The notes under the pieces were generated by a model. That model saw only the letters and a program-made list of their open reading frames with translations. It was not told where the DNA came from and did no database searches. From positions 434,001 through 498,000 of the forward strand of contig NZ_CP032550.1 in assembly GCF_009735645.1 (NCBI RefSeq): a DNA stretch of 64,000 nt. Reading direction: 5' to 3'. The translations under genes and the position numbers were made by a program. Shown here piece by piece: positions 1 through 7,890 of the stretch (positions are counted from its first letter, which is position 1; each line of letters opens with the position of its first letter). This DNA comes from Microbacterium oryzae (GTDB lineage: Bacteria > Actinomycetota > Actinomycetes > Actinomycetales > Microbacteriaceae).

Positions 1-83
1 CGCTTCGCCTTTCCTTCCGCTGCGCCTACCGACCCTAGCCCCGAAATCCCTCCGAGCGACGTCGGAGGGGGCGACTATCGTGG

Positions 84-1838
84 GTGCTCGTGCTGAGTCC
101 GTCCTATCCCCAGAGAGCCCCGTGGGGAACCGCGGGCAAGCTGCGCGCCTGGCAGCAGGAGGCGCTCGACATCTACTTCGCCGAGCCCGACCGCCGCGAC
201 TTCCTCGTCGCCGCGACCCCGGGCGCCGGCAAGACGACGTTCGCCCTGACGCTCGCGAACGAGCTCCGTCACCGCGGCGACATCGACCGCATCATCGTCG
301 TCTGCCCCACCGAGCACCTGAAGACGCAGTGGGCGGATGCGGCCTCGCGCGTCAGCATCCGCCTCGACCCCGACTTCCGCAACAGCCACTGGCGGCCATC
401 CCGTCAGTATCACGGCGTCGTCGTGACCTATGCGCAGGTGGCGATGAAGCCGGAGGTGCACCGCGAGCTGACGAAGAGCGCGCGCACCCTCGTCATCCTC
501 GACGAGGTGCATCACGGCGGCGACGCGCTGAGCTGGGGCGACGGCATCCGCGAGGCCTACCAGCCGGCCGTCCGCCGTCTGTCGCTGAGCGGGACCCCGT
601 TCCGCAGCGACGATGCGCCCATCCCGTTCGTCGAGTACGCCCCCGACGAGCAGGGCCTGCGCACCTCGATCACCGACTACGCCTACGGGTACGGCCGCGC
701 GCTCGCCGACGGCGTGGTCCGCCCCGTGCTCTTCCACGTCTACTCGGGCCACATGACGTGGCGCACGAAGGCCGGCGACGAGCTCGAGGCGCACCTCGGG
801 CAGGACAACACGAAGGACATCACCTCGCAGGCCTGGCGCACGGCGCTCGACCCGCACGGCGAATGGATGCCCGCGGTGCTGCGCTCGGCCGACCAGCGCC
901 TCACCGAGATCCGCCAGCACGTGCCCGACGCCGGCGGCCTCGTCATCGCCACCGACCAGACGAACGCGCGCGCCTACGCGGAGATCCTCCGGACCATCAC
1001 GGGTCAGCGGCCCACGGTCGTCCTCTCGGACGAGGCCGAGGCATCCGAGCGCATCGAGCAGTTCGCGGCGAACACGTCGCGCTGGATGGTCGCGGTGCGG
1101 ATGGTCTCGGAGGGCGTCGACGTGCCGCGCCTCGCGGTGGGCGTCTACGCGACGTCGTCCTCGACGCCGCTGTTCTTCGCGCAGGCCATCGGGCGCTTCG
1201 TGCGCGCGCGCAGGCGCGGCGAGGCGGCGAGCGTGTTCCTGCCCAACATCCCCGTGCTCATGGCGCACGCCACCGAGATGGAGCGTCAGCGCGACCACGT
1301 GCTGGATCGCGGCGAGAAGGACGAGGACGGCCTCGACGACTCGCTGCTGGAGTCCGCCGAGCGCGGCGAGAAGGCATCCGACGCGCTGACCGAGGAGTTC
1401 ACGTTCCAGTCGCTCGGATCGGTCGCGCACTTCGACAGCGTCGTGTTCGAGGGCCAGCAGTTCGGGCAGCTCGCGGTGCCCGGCACGGAGGAGGAGCTGG
1501 AGTTCATCGGCCTTCCCGGCCTCCTCGAACCCGAGCACGTGCACGAGCTGCTCATGCAGCGGCAGACGCGTCAGTCGCGGCACCGGCAGGTGCGCGAGTC
1601 GCGAGAGAAGGACACCGGCGCGGAGCCCGCGCTCCCGGCGCCCCTCCACCGCACGCTCAAGGAGCAGCGCCAGCTGCTGAACAGCCTCGTGGGCGTCTAC
1701 GCGCGCCAGACGGGGGAGCCGCACGGCGCCGTCCACGCCTGGCTGCGGAAGACGTGCGGCGGCCCTGCCGTCGCGCAGGCGACCGTGGCGCAGCTGCAGA
1801 CGCGGATCGACACGCTCCGCAAGCGCGTTCACCGCTGA
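84..1838 (+). CDS. DEAD/DEAH-box superfamily 2 helicase, function unassigned
   Basis: The protein (584 aa) is a superfamily 2 nucleic-acid-dependent ATPase. A Walker A motif ATPGAGKTT lies at residues 44-52 and a DEVH Walker B box at 140-143. A motif III-like SLSGTPFRS follows near 167, and a motif VI-like QAIGRFVRARR sits in the second RecA domain. The C-terminal 150 residues are charged and match no domain I can name. By motifs it resembles the XPB/type III-restriction-like helicases found as single genes in actinobacteria; its substrate is unknown. GTG 84 is used here. A TATCGT hexamer at 76-81 would place a leaderless transcript start nearer the in-frame GTG at 90, so the true start may be 90. 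No restriction or methylase partner gene lies next to it. Confidence 0.85.
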   Translation: MLVLSPSYPQRAPWGTAGKLRAWQQEALDIYFAEPDRRDFLVAATPGAGKTTFALTLANELRHRGDIDRIIVVCPTEHLKTQWADAASRVSIRLDPDFRNSHWRPSRQYHGVVVTYAQVAMKPEVHRELTKSARTLVILDEVHHGGDALSWGDGIREAYQPAVRRLSLSGTPFRSDDAPIPFVEYAPDEQGLRTSITDYAYGYGRALADGVVRPVLFHVYSGHMTWRTKAGDELEAHLGQDNTKDITSQAWRTALDPHGEWMPAVLRSADQRLTEIRQHVPDAGGLVIATDQTNARAYAEILRTITGQRPTVVLSDEAEASERIEQFAANTSRWMVAVRMVSEGVDVPRLAVGVYATSSSTPLFFAQAIGRFVRARRRGEAASVFLPNIPVLMAHATEMERQRDHVLDRGEKDEDGLDDSLLESAERGEKASDALTEEFTFQSLGSVAHFDSVVFEGQQFGQLAVPGTEEELEFIGLPGLLEPEHVHELLMQRQTRQSRHRQVRESREKDTGAEPALPAPLHRTLKEQRQLLNSLVGVYARQTGEPHGAVHAWLRKTCGGPAVAQATVAQLQTRIDTLRKRVHR

Positions 1839-1902
1839 CGCTTCGGCGGTCCGAAATGCTGGCAATCGCCGTCTCCGTGCGGGGCGACGACAGCCCCGTG
1901 GG

Positions 1903-1908
1903 TAGCGT
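1903..1908 (+). promoter_or_regulatory. -10 element (TAGCGT) for the ferritin-VIT1 gene
   Basis: TAGCGT fits the TAnnnT actinobacterial -10 pattern. It would start transcription near 1915, giving a leader of about 33 nt that carries the AAGGAG ribosome site at 1936-1941. No convincing -35 is visible. Confidence 0.4.
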
Positions 1909-1947
1909 GGAGGGATCCCCCCTCACCTCTCCCTGAAGGAGCCGACG

Positions 1948-3036
1948 TTGCCTGCGCTCTCCGGCCATCCGACCACGCCCACGCCCATCGACCGCCGTCG
2001 CTGGGCGCAGTACCTCGTCGACGAGCGCGCGGAGGCCGCAGTCTACGAGCAGCTCGCGCGGCGCCGGTCGGGGGAGGAGCGCGCAATCCTGCTGAGCCTC
2101 GCCGAGGCCGAGGGCCGCCATGAGAGCCACTGGCTGCAGCTGCTCGGCGGCGAGCCCGAGAAGCTGCCGTCGGCGAGCATCCGCACGCGCCTCCTCGGCT
2201 GGATGGCCGGGCGCTTCGGGTCGGTGTTCGTCCTCGCGCTCGCGCAGAACGCCGAGGCGCGCTCGCCGTACGACGGGGAGCCCGCCGCCACCGCCGCCAT
2301 GCGCGCGGACGAGAAAATCCATCACGAGGTGGTGCGGGGGCTGGCCGCGAAGGGTCGCCGCCGGCTGTCGGGCACCTTCCGCGCGGCGGTCTTCGGAGCC
2401 AACGACGGCCTGGTGAGCAACTTCGCGCTCGTGCTGGGCATCGGCGCAGCCGGCGTCAGCCCGCACATCGTGCTGCTCACCGGCATCGCGGGGCTCCTCG
2501 CCGGCGCGCTGTCGATGGGTGCGGGGGAGTTCGTCTCGGTGCGCTCGCAGCGGGAGCTGCTGGAGTCGACCGAGCCGAGCGGGTTCGCCGATGCGGGACT
2601 GGTCGACCTCGACATCGACGCCAACGAGCTCGCGCTCGTCTATCGCGCTCGCGGCATGGACGAGGCGGCCGCCCTCGAGCGTGCGCGCAGCGTCATCGAG
2701 GATGCGCACGGCGGGAGCCTTCCCGTCCGCGCGCGCCACGGCGAGGCGCACGAGGTCGTCGGCGGGGCGTGGCGCGCCGCGCTGTCGAGCTTCCTCTTCT
2801 TTGCGTCGGGCGCGATCATCCCCGTGCTGCCGTGGCTCCTGGGCCTCAGCGGCATCGCCGCGATCGTGGTCGCCCTGGTGCTGGTCGGGATCGCCCTCAT
2901 GCTCACCGGCGCGACGGTCGGGCTGCTGTCCGGCGGCTCGCCGCTGCGCCGCGGGCTGCGTCAGCTCGGCATCGGCTTCGGCGCCGCTGCGGTGACCTAT
3001 CTGCTGGGTCTGCTGTTCGGCGTGTCGACGGCGTGA
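1948..3036 (+). CDS. Ferritin-like domain fused to VIT1/CCC1 transporter
   Basis: The protein (362 aa) joins two modules. Residues about 12-120 form a ferritin/rubrerythrin-like helical domain with repeated acidic and histidine positions (YEQLARR, EAEGRHESHW and EKIHHEVV). Residues about 135-362 form the VIT1/CCC1 iron/manganese transporter domain, with the family signature FGANDGLVSNFALVLG, a GALSMGAGEFVSV segment and three further hydrophobic helices at the end. VIT1-family proteins move Fe2+ or Mn2+ out of the cytoplasm; the ferritin-like domain probably binds metal for the transporter. The start is TTG, chosen because AAGGAG lies 6 nt upstream and the homology begins just after it. It stands alone between a helicase and a tRNA gene. 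Confidence 0.9.
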   Translation: MPALSGHPTTPTPIDRRRWAQYLVDERAEAAVYEQLARRRSGEERAILLSLAEAEGRHESHWLQLLGGEPEKLPSASIRTRLLGWMAGRFGSVFVLALAQNAEARSPYDGEPAATAAMRADEKIHHEVVRGLAAKGRRRLSGTFRAAVFGANDGLVSNFALVLGIGAAGVSPHIVLLTGIAGLLAGALSMGAGEFVSVRSQRELLESTEPSGFADAGLVDLDIDANELALVYRARGMDEAAALERARSVIEDAHGGSLPVRARHGEAHEVVGGAWRAALSSFLFFASGAIIPVLPWLLGLSGIAAIVVALVLVGIALMLTGATVGLLSGGSPLRRGLRQLGIGFGAAAVTYLLGLLFGVSTA

Positions 3037-3069
3037 CGCGCGACGTGACGCGCCCGGGCGGCGGCTCGG

Positions 3070-3099
3070 TTCGTCGGGGTCCTCGCGGGGTGGTAACGT
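3070..3099 (+). promoter_or_regulatory. Probable promoter of tRNA-Leu
   Basis: TTCGTC at 3070-3075 and TAACGT at 3094-3099 are separated by 18 nt, a plausible housekeeping sigma promoter. Transcription would begin near 3106, about 50 nt before the mature tRNA. Confidence 0.4.
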
Positions 3100-3155
3100 T
3101 GTCTCTCGGTTCGGGAAACGCGGTGAAAGCCCCGGAGAGCGGACCGACACCCAAT

Positions 3156-3241
3156 GCGCGGGTGGCGGAATAGGTAGACGCGCTAGCTTGAGGTGCTAGT
3201 GCCCGTATTAGGGCGTGGGGGTTCAAGTCCCCCCTCGCGCA
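3156..3241 (+). tRNA. tRNA-Leu (anticodon GAG)
   Basis: A class II tRNA with a long variable arm. The acceptor arms GCGCGGG and CTCGCGC pair with one G-U wobble. The anticodon stem CTAGC/GCTAG encloses the loop TTGAGGT, giving anticodon GAG, which reads CUC and CUU leucine codons. The T arm is GGGGG-TTCAAGT-CCCCC. The discriminator base is A3241 and CCA is not encoded, as is usual in actinobacteria. Confidence 0.97.
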
Positions 3242-3246
3242 CAGCG

Positions 3247-3276
3247 GAAGGCCCCGGTCGAGAGACCGGGGCCTTC
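3247..3276 (+). terminator. Intrinsic terminator after tRNA-Leu
   Basis: A perfect 13-bp stem, GAAGGCCCCGGTC paired with GACCGGGGCCTTC around a GAGA loop, starts 5 nt after the tRNA. No long T tract follows, which is common in high-GC genomes. Confidence 0.8.
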
Positions 3277-3323
3277 GCCGTTCCCGGGCAGGGCGCGGCG
3301 GCGTTCACCGCTCGGATGGGGGG

Positions 3324-3632
3324 AGTTCGGCACCACCGAATCGTGCGCCTGCTTGTTCGGTGGTGCGGAAGTCCTGCTCAGGGCGCACATAGCGCGAGTT
3401 CGGCACTACCGAATCGGGGGCCCGTTCGTTCGGTGGTGCGGAAGTCGTGCTCAGCGCGCGCATAGCGCGAGTTCGGCACCACCGAATCGGGGGCCCGTTC
3501 GTTCGGTGGTGCGGAAGTCGTGCTCAGCGCGCGCATAGCGCGAGTTCGGCACCACCGAATCGTGCGCCTGCTTATTCGGTGGTGCGGAAGTCGCGCTGAC
3601 GGCCCGGATAGCGCGAGTTCAGCACCACCGAA
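3324..3632. repeat. 73-bp tandem repeat array, each unit an imperfect hairpin
   Basis: Units begin with AGTTCGGCAC (or a one-base variant) at 3324, 3397, 3470, 3543 and 3616, an exact 73-nt period. There are four full copies and a 17-nt partial fifth. Inside each unit, AGTTCGGCACCACCGAA is followed about 15 nt later by its near reverse complement TTCGGTGGTGCGGAAGT (15 of 17 match), so each copy can fold. Units 1 and 4 share one loop sequence and units 2 and 3 another. Open frames crossing the array are by-products of the repeat. No gene is visible between 3277 and 3657. The repeat's function is unknown. Confidence 0.85.
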
Positions 3633-3657
3633 GGTCGAGGCGTGCCGTGCGCACCGC

Positions 3658-5496
3658 TCAGCGCCCGCCCGCGAATCCGCCGCCGCCTCCACCGCCCACC
3701 AACCCGCCGCCGGTCGCGCCGCTCGAGCTGCTCGACGTGTACGACGCGGACGACGTGAACGAGCTCGTGAAGCGGGTGAGGGAGCCCTCGAGGCCCCCGG
3801 TCGCATGCAGGGCGAGTGCGGGGTACCAGACCGGGGCCGTGATGGCGGCGTCTCGGTACCGCACCTCGAGCACCTCCGCCCACTGCTTCTCCTCGCCGAA
3901 GAGCATCGCGTAGGGGAGCAGCCTCTCGTACAGGCGCACGACGTCGACGTCCCCGTCCCGCGTCCGCTCGGCGCCCTCCGCCGACTGCAGCATGCGCAGC
4001 CGGTCGGCCTCGGCCACCCGGATGAACTCGCGCACTCCGAGCAGGTACTCGTGCGCCTCGGCTCCGCGCCGCGTGTGCACGCGGTGCCGCGCCATCCCCA
4101 TCAGCGCGCCGACCAGCGCGAGGGCGCCGCCGACGAGGCCGACGACCATCACCGCCTCGTTCTCCCGGCTGGCACCGAGGACGATCAGCACGATCATCGG
4201 CACGAGCAGGCACAGCGCGAGCGCCCCGAGGAGCGCACCCAGGCGGCTGCGCTCCTTCCGCAGGTACCCCCGCTCCTCCGCTGCGGTCGATCCCCGCACG
4301 GCGAGCGCGGCCATCCGCTCGGCGAAGTCCTCGTCCTCCTCCGGCGGGGAGAAGAGGGCGCCCGGCGTCGCGGGCCGGAAGAGCTCGGACACGGTCGCCC
4401 GGTCGAGCTCGTCGCCGGTGCGGTCGGAGTCGAGCAGCCGGAGATCGGGCGAGCCGCCCGCCGCGCTCGACGACGAGCCGACCGGCTCCTCGAGGCGGAT
4501 GACGCCCGTCACGGCGAGATGCACGATCTCCGCGGCGAGCGCGGGTTTCCCGCTCCCGAGGAGGGGGGCCGCGATGAGGGGAGGAAGATCGGCCGGCACG
4601 TCGTACTGGGCGATGACGATGCCCGTCGCGCGCCGGCGACGTCGGCGCATCGTGATCGCCGCGGCGCCGCCGCCCGCGCCCGCCACCGCCGCGAGGCCGC
4701 CGAGGATGAGCGGCCCGCCGTCCAGCGCGAAGTCCGGCATCCGTTCCGGCGGCTGCACGACCGTCCCCGGCTCGAGCCCGATCGCCACGGTCACGCCCTC
4801 GCTCGGCTCGAGGGCGACGGACGGCACGGTGAACACCGTCGCGTCGTCGCGCTCCTCCTGCCGCACGTCGCAGCGGTCGGTCGATCCGGCCGCACCCAGG
4901 TAGCAGGTCGCCTCGCCGGTCAGGCCCTCGCTGAGCACGCCGTCGGCGAAGGAGATCTCGGCCGAGAAGTCCGCCACCGGCTGCCGCCGCTCGACGGGGA
5001 TGAGGTCCCACTGGAACTCCTCCGCGTCTCCGCCGTCGAGCGGAGCCACGACGTCGTGCAGCGTGTAGCTGATGACATAGGTCTGCTCCCCGTGCACGTA
5101 GGCGTCGTCGCCCGTGAGCACCGCGCGGAAGCCGTCCTCCTCCTCGACCTCGAACGGCACCGGCTCGCCCTGCTCGTCGACGACCTCGATCCCCTCGGGA
5201 GCGGCGGGTGCCCCCTCGTAGCGCAGCGGGAGCGCGCGCACGATGCCGCGGTTCTGGTCGGCGTCGGGGAAACGCGCCACGAGCGTCTCGGTGACCTCCG
5301 CGGTCACCCGGCCGTCGCCATCCAGCGACAGCGCGTAGCTGCCGTGCCATTCGTCGAAGGCGAAGTCGTCGACATCCGCATGCGCGGCGGTCGGGAAGGC
5401 CAGGGTCGGGATGGCGAGGGTCGCCAGGGAGAGGAGGGCGCCGGCGGCGAGCGCGACGCGGCCGGGCAGCGGACGGAGGCGTCGTGAGAGCGTCAT
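3658..5496 (-). CDS. DUF2207 membrane protein with glycine-rich C-terminus
   Basis: The 612-aa protein has an N-terminal signal peptide (VALAAGALLSLATLAIP, predicted cleavage near AHA-DV). An extracellular DUF2207 beta-domain extends to about residue 260, followed by one membrane helix (LILGGLAAVAGAGGG) with an RRRRRR cytoplasmic flank. A cytoplasmic stretch precedes two adjacent membrane helices near 430-490. The tail is rich in Ser then Gly and ends in a run of glycines. This is the usual DUF2207 architecture; the family's role is unknown. ATG 5496 is chosen because the signal peptide begins there, with a G-rich region upstream. It is transcribed away from the M20 peptidase gene. Confidence 0.85.
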   Translation of the reverse strand: MTLSRRLRPLPGRVALAAGALLSLATLAIPTLAFPTAAHADVDDFAFDEWHGSYALSLDGDGRVTAEVTETLVARFPDADQNRGIVRALPLRYEGAPAAPEGIEVVDEQGEPVPFEVEEEDGFRAVLTGDDAYVHGEQTYVISYTLHDVVAPLDGGDAEEFQWDLIPVERRQPVADFSAEISFADGVLSEGLTGEATCYLGAAGSTDRCDVRQEERDDATVFTVPSVALEPSEGVTVAIGLEPGTVVQPPERMPDFALDGGPLILGGLAAVAGAGGGAAAITMRRRRRRATGIVIAQYDVPADLPPLIAAPLLGSGKPALAAEIVHLAVTGVIRLEEPVGSSSSAAGGSPDLRLLDSDRTGDELDRATVSELFRPATPGALFSPPEEDEDFAERMAALAVRGSTAAEERGYLRKERSRLGALLGALALCLLVPMIVLIVLGASRENEAVMVVGLVGGALALVGALMGMARHRVHTRRGAEAHEYLLGVREFIRVAEADRLRMLQSAEGAERTRDGDVDVVRLYERLLPYAMLFGEEKQWAEVLEVRYRDAAITAPVWYPALALHATGGLEGSLTRFTSSFTSSASYTSSSSSGATGGGLVGGGGGGGFAGGR

Positions 5497-5537
5497 GATG
5501 CCCCCATCCCACCATGAGCGGCGCGCGGGCGCTCGGG

Positions 5538-5543
5538 TAGCGT
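5538..5543 (+). promoter_or_regulatory. -10 element (TAGCGT), leaderless start of M20 peptidase
   Basis: TAGCGT ends 7 nt before ATG 5551, so the transcript would begin at or next to the start codon. The alternative GTG at 5542 lies inside this hexamer and is therefore unlikely to be used. Confidence 0.55.
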
Positions 5544-5550
5544 GGAGCGC

Positions 5551-6840
5551 ATGCCCGAGATCCCCGAAGTCGCCCGCATCGCCTCCGACCTCATCCGGTT
5601 CGACACCACGAACTTCGGCGGCGGCGACGCGAAGGGCGAGCGGGAGGCCGCCGAGTACGTGGGCGCGTACCTCGAGAGCCTGGGGCTCGAGCCGGAGTAC
5701 TACGAGCCCATCCCACGGCGCACCAACGTCATGGCGCGGGTGGCCGGGCGCGACCGCACGAAGCCCGCGCTCGTCCTGCACGGGCACCTCGACGTGGTGC
5801 CCGCCATCGCCGAGGACTGGTCGGTCGACCCGTTCGCCGGGGAGATCCGCGACGGTCTGCTGTGGGGCCGCGGCGCCGTCGACATGAAGAACATGGACGC
5901 CATGATCCTCACGGCGGTGGCCGAGCTGCTGCGCGCGGGCGAGCAGCCCGAGCGCGACCTCGTGCTGGCGTTCTTCGCCGACGAGGAGAACGGCGGCGTC
6001 GAGGGGTCGCAGCTCGTGGTGCGCGAGCGCCCGGAGTGGTTCTCCGGGGCGACCGAGGCCATCAGCGAGGTCGGCGGCTACTCGATTCCGGTCGGCGACC
6101 GCAGCGCCTACCTCCTGCAGGTGGGGGAGAAGGCCCTGCTGTGGGTGACGCTCACCGCGCGCGGCCGAGCCGGTCACGGCAGCCGCTTCCATCACGACAA
6201 CGCCGTGACGCGCCTCGCCGAGGCGGTGGCGGCCCTCGGCCGCGAGACCTGGCCCGTCGAGCTCACCGTGACGTCGCGGCAGCTGCTCGAGGGCATCGCC
6301 GAGATCACCGGCGACGACTCCGGCGACCCCGACCGGCTCGCCGCGCACACGGGGCCCGCGGAGGCGTTCGTGAAGTCCACCTTCCGCACGATCTCCAACC
6401 CCACCGGCCTCACCGCCGGGTACAAGCACAACGTCATCCCCGACGCGGCCTCCGCCACCATCGACATCCGCGTCCTGCCCGGCACGGAGGACGCCGTCCT
6501 CGCGGAGGTGCAGCGCATCGTGGGGCCAGACATCGAGATCGGGATGTTCCTGCGCGACATCGGCCTGGAGGTCCCGTTCGAGGGCGCCCTCGTCGAGGCG
6601 ATGGTCGGCGCGCTCGAGAAGCACGACCCGGGCGTCCCGGTGCTGCCGTACCTCCTCGGCGCGGGCACCGACAACAAGGCGCTTTCGACGATCGGGATCA
6701 CCGGATACGGATTCGCTCCGCTGCGCCTGCCGCGCGAGCTCGACTTCACCGGCATGTTTCACGGCGTCGACGAGCGCGTGCCGGTCGACGCGCTCGAATT
6801 CGGACGGCGCGTGCTCACCGATCTCATCCGCTCGTACTAG
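5551..6840 (+). CDS. M20-family metallopeptidase / deacylase
   Basis: The protein (429 aa) is a zinc-dependent M20 amidohydrolase of the ArgE/DapE/CPG2 group, likely cytoplasmic because no signal peptide is present. Metal-site motifs are visible in order: HGHLDVVP (H79, D81), GRGAVDMK (D111) and FADEENGG (E145, E146). A dimerisation domain follows, including the RAGHGSRFHHDNA segment, then the C-terminal part of the catalytic domain with a late His in MFHGVDE. The substrate, an N-acylated amino acid or dipeptide, cannot be told from sequence. ATG 5551 is preferred over GTG 5542 because of the -10 hexamer just upstream. It is followed by uppP after about 105 bp. Confidence 0.9.
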   Translation: MPEIPEVARIASDLIRFDTTNFGGGDAKGEREAAEYVGAYLESLGLEPEYYEPIPRRTNVMARVAGRDRTKPALVLHGHLDVVPAIAEDWSVDPFAGEIRDGLLWGRGAVDMKNMDAMILTAVAELLRAGEQPERDLVLAFFADEENGGVEGSQLVVRERPEWFSGATEAISEVGGYSIPVGDRSAYLLQVGEKALLWVTLTARGRAGHGSRFHHDNAVTRLAEAVAALGRETWPVELTVTSRQLLEGIAEITGDDSGDPDRLAAHTGPAEAFVKSTFRTISNPTGLTAGYKHNVIPDAASATIDIRVLPGTEDAVLAEVQRIVGPDIEIGMFLRDIGLEVPFEGALVEAMVGALEKHDPGVPVLPYLLGAGTDNKALSTIGITGYGFAPLRLPRELDFTGMFHGVDERVPVDALEFGRRVLTDLIRSY

Positions 6841-6894
6841 GTCTCGGCTTCCCGATCATCCGGGAGTCTGACGAGACCGCGGCGACGCGTCGCC

Positions 6895-6900
6895 TAAAGT
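6895..6900 (+). promoter_or_regulatory. -10 element (TAAAGT) for uppP
   Basis: TAAAGT lies about 45 nt before the uppP start and gives a leader of about 39 nt carrying GAGAGAAAGA ahead of the ATG. No clear -35 box is seen. Confidence 0.35.
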
Positions 6901-6945
6901 CAGGAGGTCGCGCGCTCCGCCGCGGCACCGCGAGAGAAAGACCCC

Positions 6946-7779
6946 ATGTCGTTCATCGAAGCCATCATCCTCGGGCTCGTGCAGGGCCTCACCGAGTTCC
7001 TCCCGATCTCCTCGAGCGCGCACATCCGCGTGGTGGGCGAGTTCCTGCCCTCCCACTCCGACCCCGGTGCCACCTTCACCGCGATCACCCAGATCGGCAC
7101 CGAGCTCGCCGTGCTCGTGTACTTCTGGAAGAAGATCGTCCACATCGTCAAGCAGTGGGCGCTCTCGCTGAGCGGGCGCGTCGCGCGCAACGACCCCGAC
7201 GCGCGGATGGGCTGGCTCGTCATCATCGGGACGCTCCCGATCGGGGTGCTCGGCTTCCTCTTCCAGGACGTCATCCGCGACGTCTTCCGGAACCTGTGGC
7301 TCGTCGCCACCGTGCTCATCGTCTTCGGCATCATCCTCGGCATCGCCGACCGGTACGGTCGCCGCGAGCGCGACATGGCCGACATCACCTACCCGCACGG
7401 CCTCACCCTGGGCGTCGCGCAGGCGCTCGCGCTCGTTCCCGGGGTCTCGCGCTCCGGCGCGACGACGACGGCCGCCCGCGCGCTCGGCTACAACCGCACA
7501 TCGGCCGCCGAGTTCTCGTTCCTGCTCGCGGTGCCGGCCGTGTTCGGCAGCGGGCTCTACGAGCTGCTCCACGCGTTCACCGAGCCGGGGGAGCAGGGAT
7601 ACGGGATGGCCGAGACCCTCGTGGCGACGGTCATCGCGTTCATGGTGGGCTGGGTCGTCATCGCCTACCTCATGCGGTACCTGAAGCGCGGCAGCTTCCT
7701 GCCGTTCGTGATCTACCGCGTGGTGCTCGGCCTCGTGCTCTTCGCCCTGCTCGCGACCGGCGTCCTCAGCGCGTTCTGA
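6946..7779 (+). CDS. uppP: Undecaprenyl-diphosphate phosphatase UppP (BacA)
   Basis: The 277-aa polytopic membrane protein removes one phosphate from undecaprenyl diphosphate, regenerating the lipid carrier for peptidoglycan and other surface polymers; family members confer bacitracin resistance. Both signature motifs are intact: [18 protein letters not shown] near the N-terminus and [18 protein letters not shown] near residue 165, each supplying catalytic residues. The length matches the family (about 270 aa). It is separated from the convergent PAC2 gene by a nested inverted repeat. Confidence 0.95.
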   Translation: MSFIEAIILGLVQGLTEFLPISSSAHIRVVGEFLPSHSDPGATFTAITQIGTELAVLVYFWKKIVHIVKQWALSLSGRVARNDPDARMGWLVIIGTLPIGVLGFLFQDVIRDVFRNLWLVATVLIVFGIILGIADRYGRRERDMADITYPHGLTLGVAQALALVPGVSRSGATTTAARALGYNRTSAAEFSFLLAVPAVFGSGLYELLHAFTEPGEQGYGMAETLVATVIAFMVGWVVIAYLMRYLKRGSFLPFVIYRVVLGLVLFALLATGVLSAF

Positions 7780-7801
7780 CCCCGGCCCGGCCCGTCCTCG
7801 A

Positions 7802-7880
7802 CTCCCCGCGAGACCTCGCGCACGGCGCGAGACCTCGGGGGCCGCACGCGGTCTCGCGCCGGGGCTGAGGTCTCGCGGAG
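7802..7880. terminator. Nested double inverted repeat, probable bidirectional terminator
   Basis: Outer arms CCGCGAGACCTC (7806-7817) and GAGGTCTCGCGG (7867-7878) enclose perfect inner arms GGCGCGAGACC (7824-7834) and GGTCTCGCGCC (7850-7860). It lies between the ends of two convergent genes. Confidence 0.55.
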
Positions 7881-7890
7881 GAAAGACGGC

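Noticed and set aside
1..83. Upstream gene end
   Set aside because: I could not identify a coding end or terminator in the first 83 bases; only the promoter and start region of the helicase is visible.
3324..3632. Regular repeats that could suggest a CRISPR array
   Set aside because: The period is one continuous 73-bp unit with related loops rather than conserved repeats separated by unique spacers. No cas gene is present.
3156..3632. Integrated element at the tRNA-Leu 3' end
   Set aside because: There is no integrase, no duplicated tRNA 3' end and no shift in base composition; only the tandem repeat is present.
3520..5515. Long open frames on both strands over the DUF2207 gene and repeats
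   Set aside because: High-GC third-position bias opens antisense frames. Only the minus-strand DUF2207 frame has domain motifs, a signal peptide and membrane helices.
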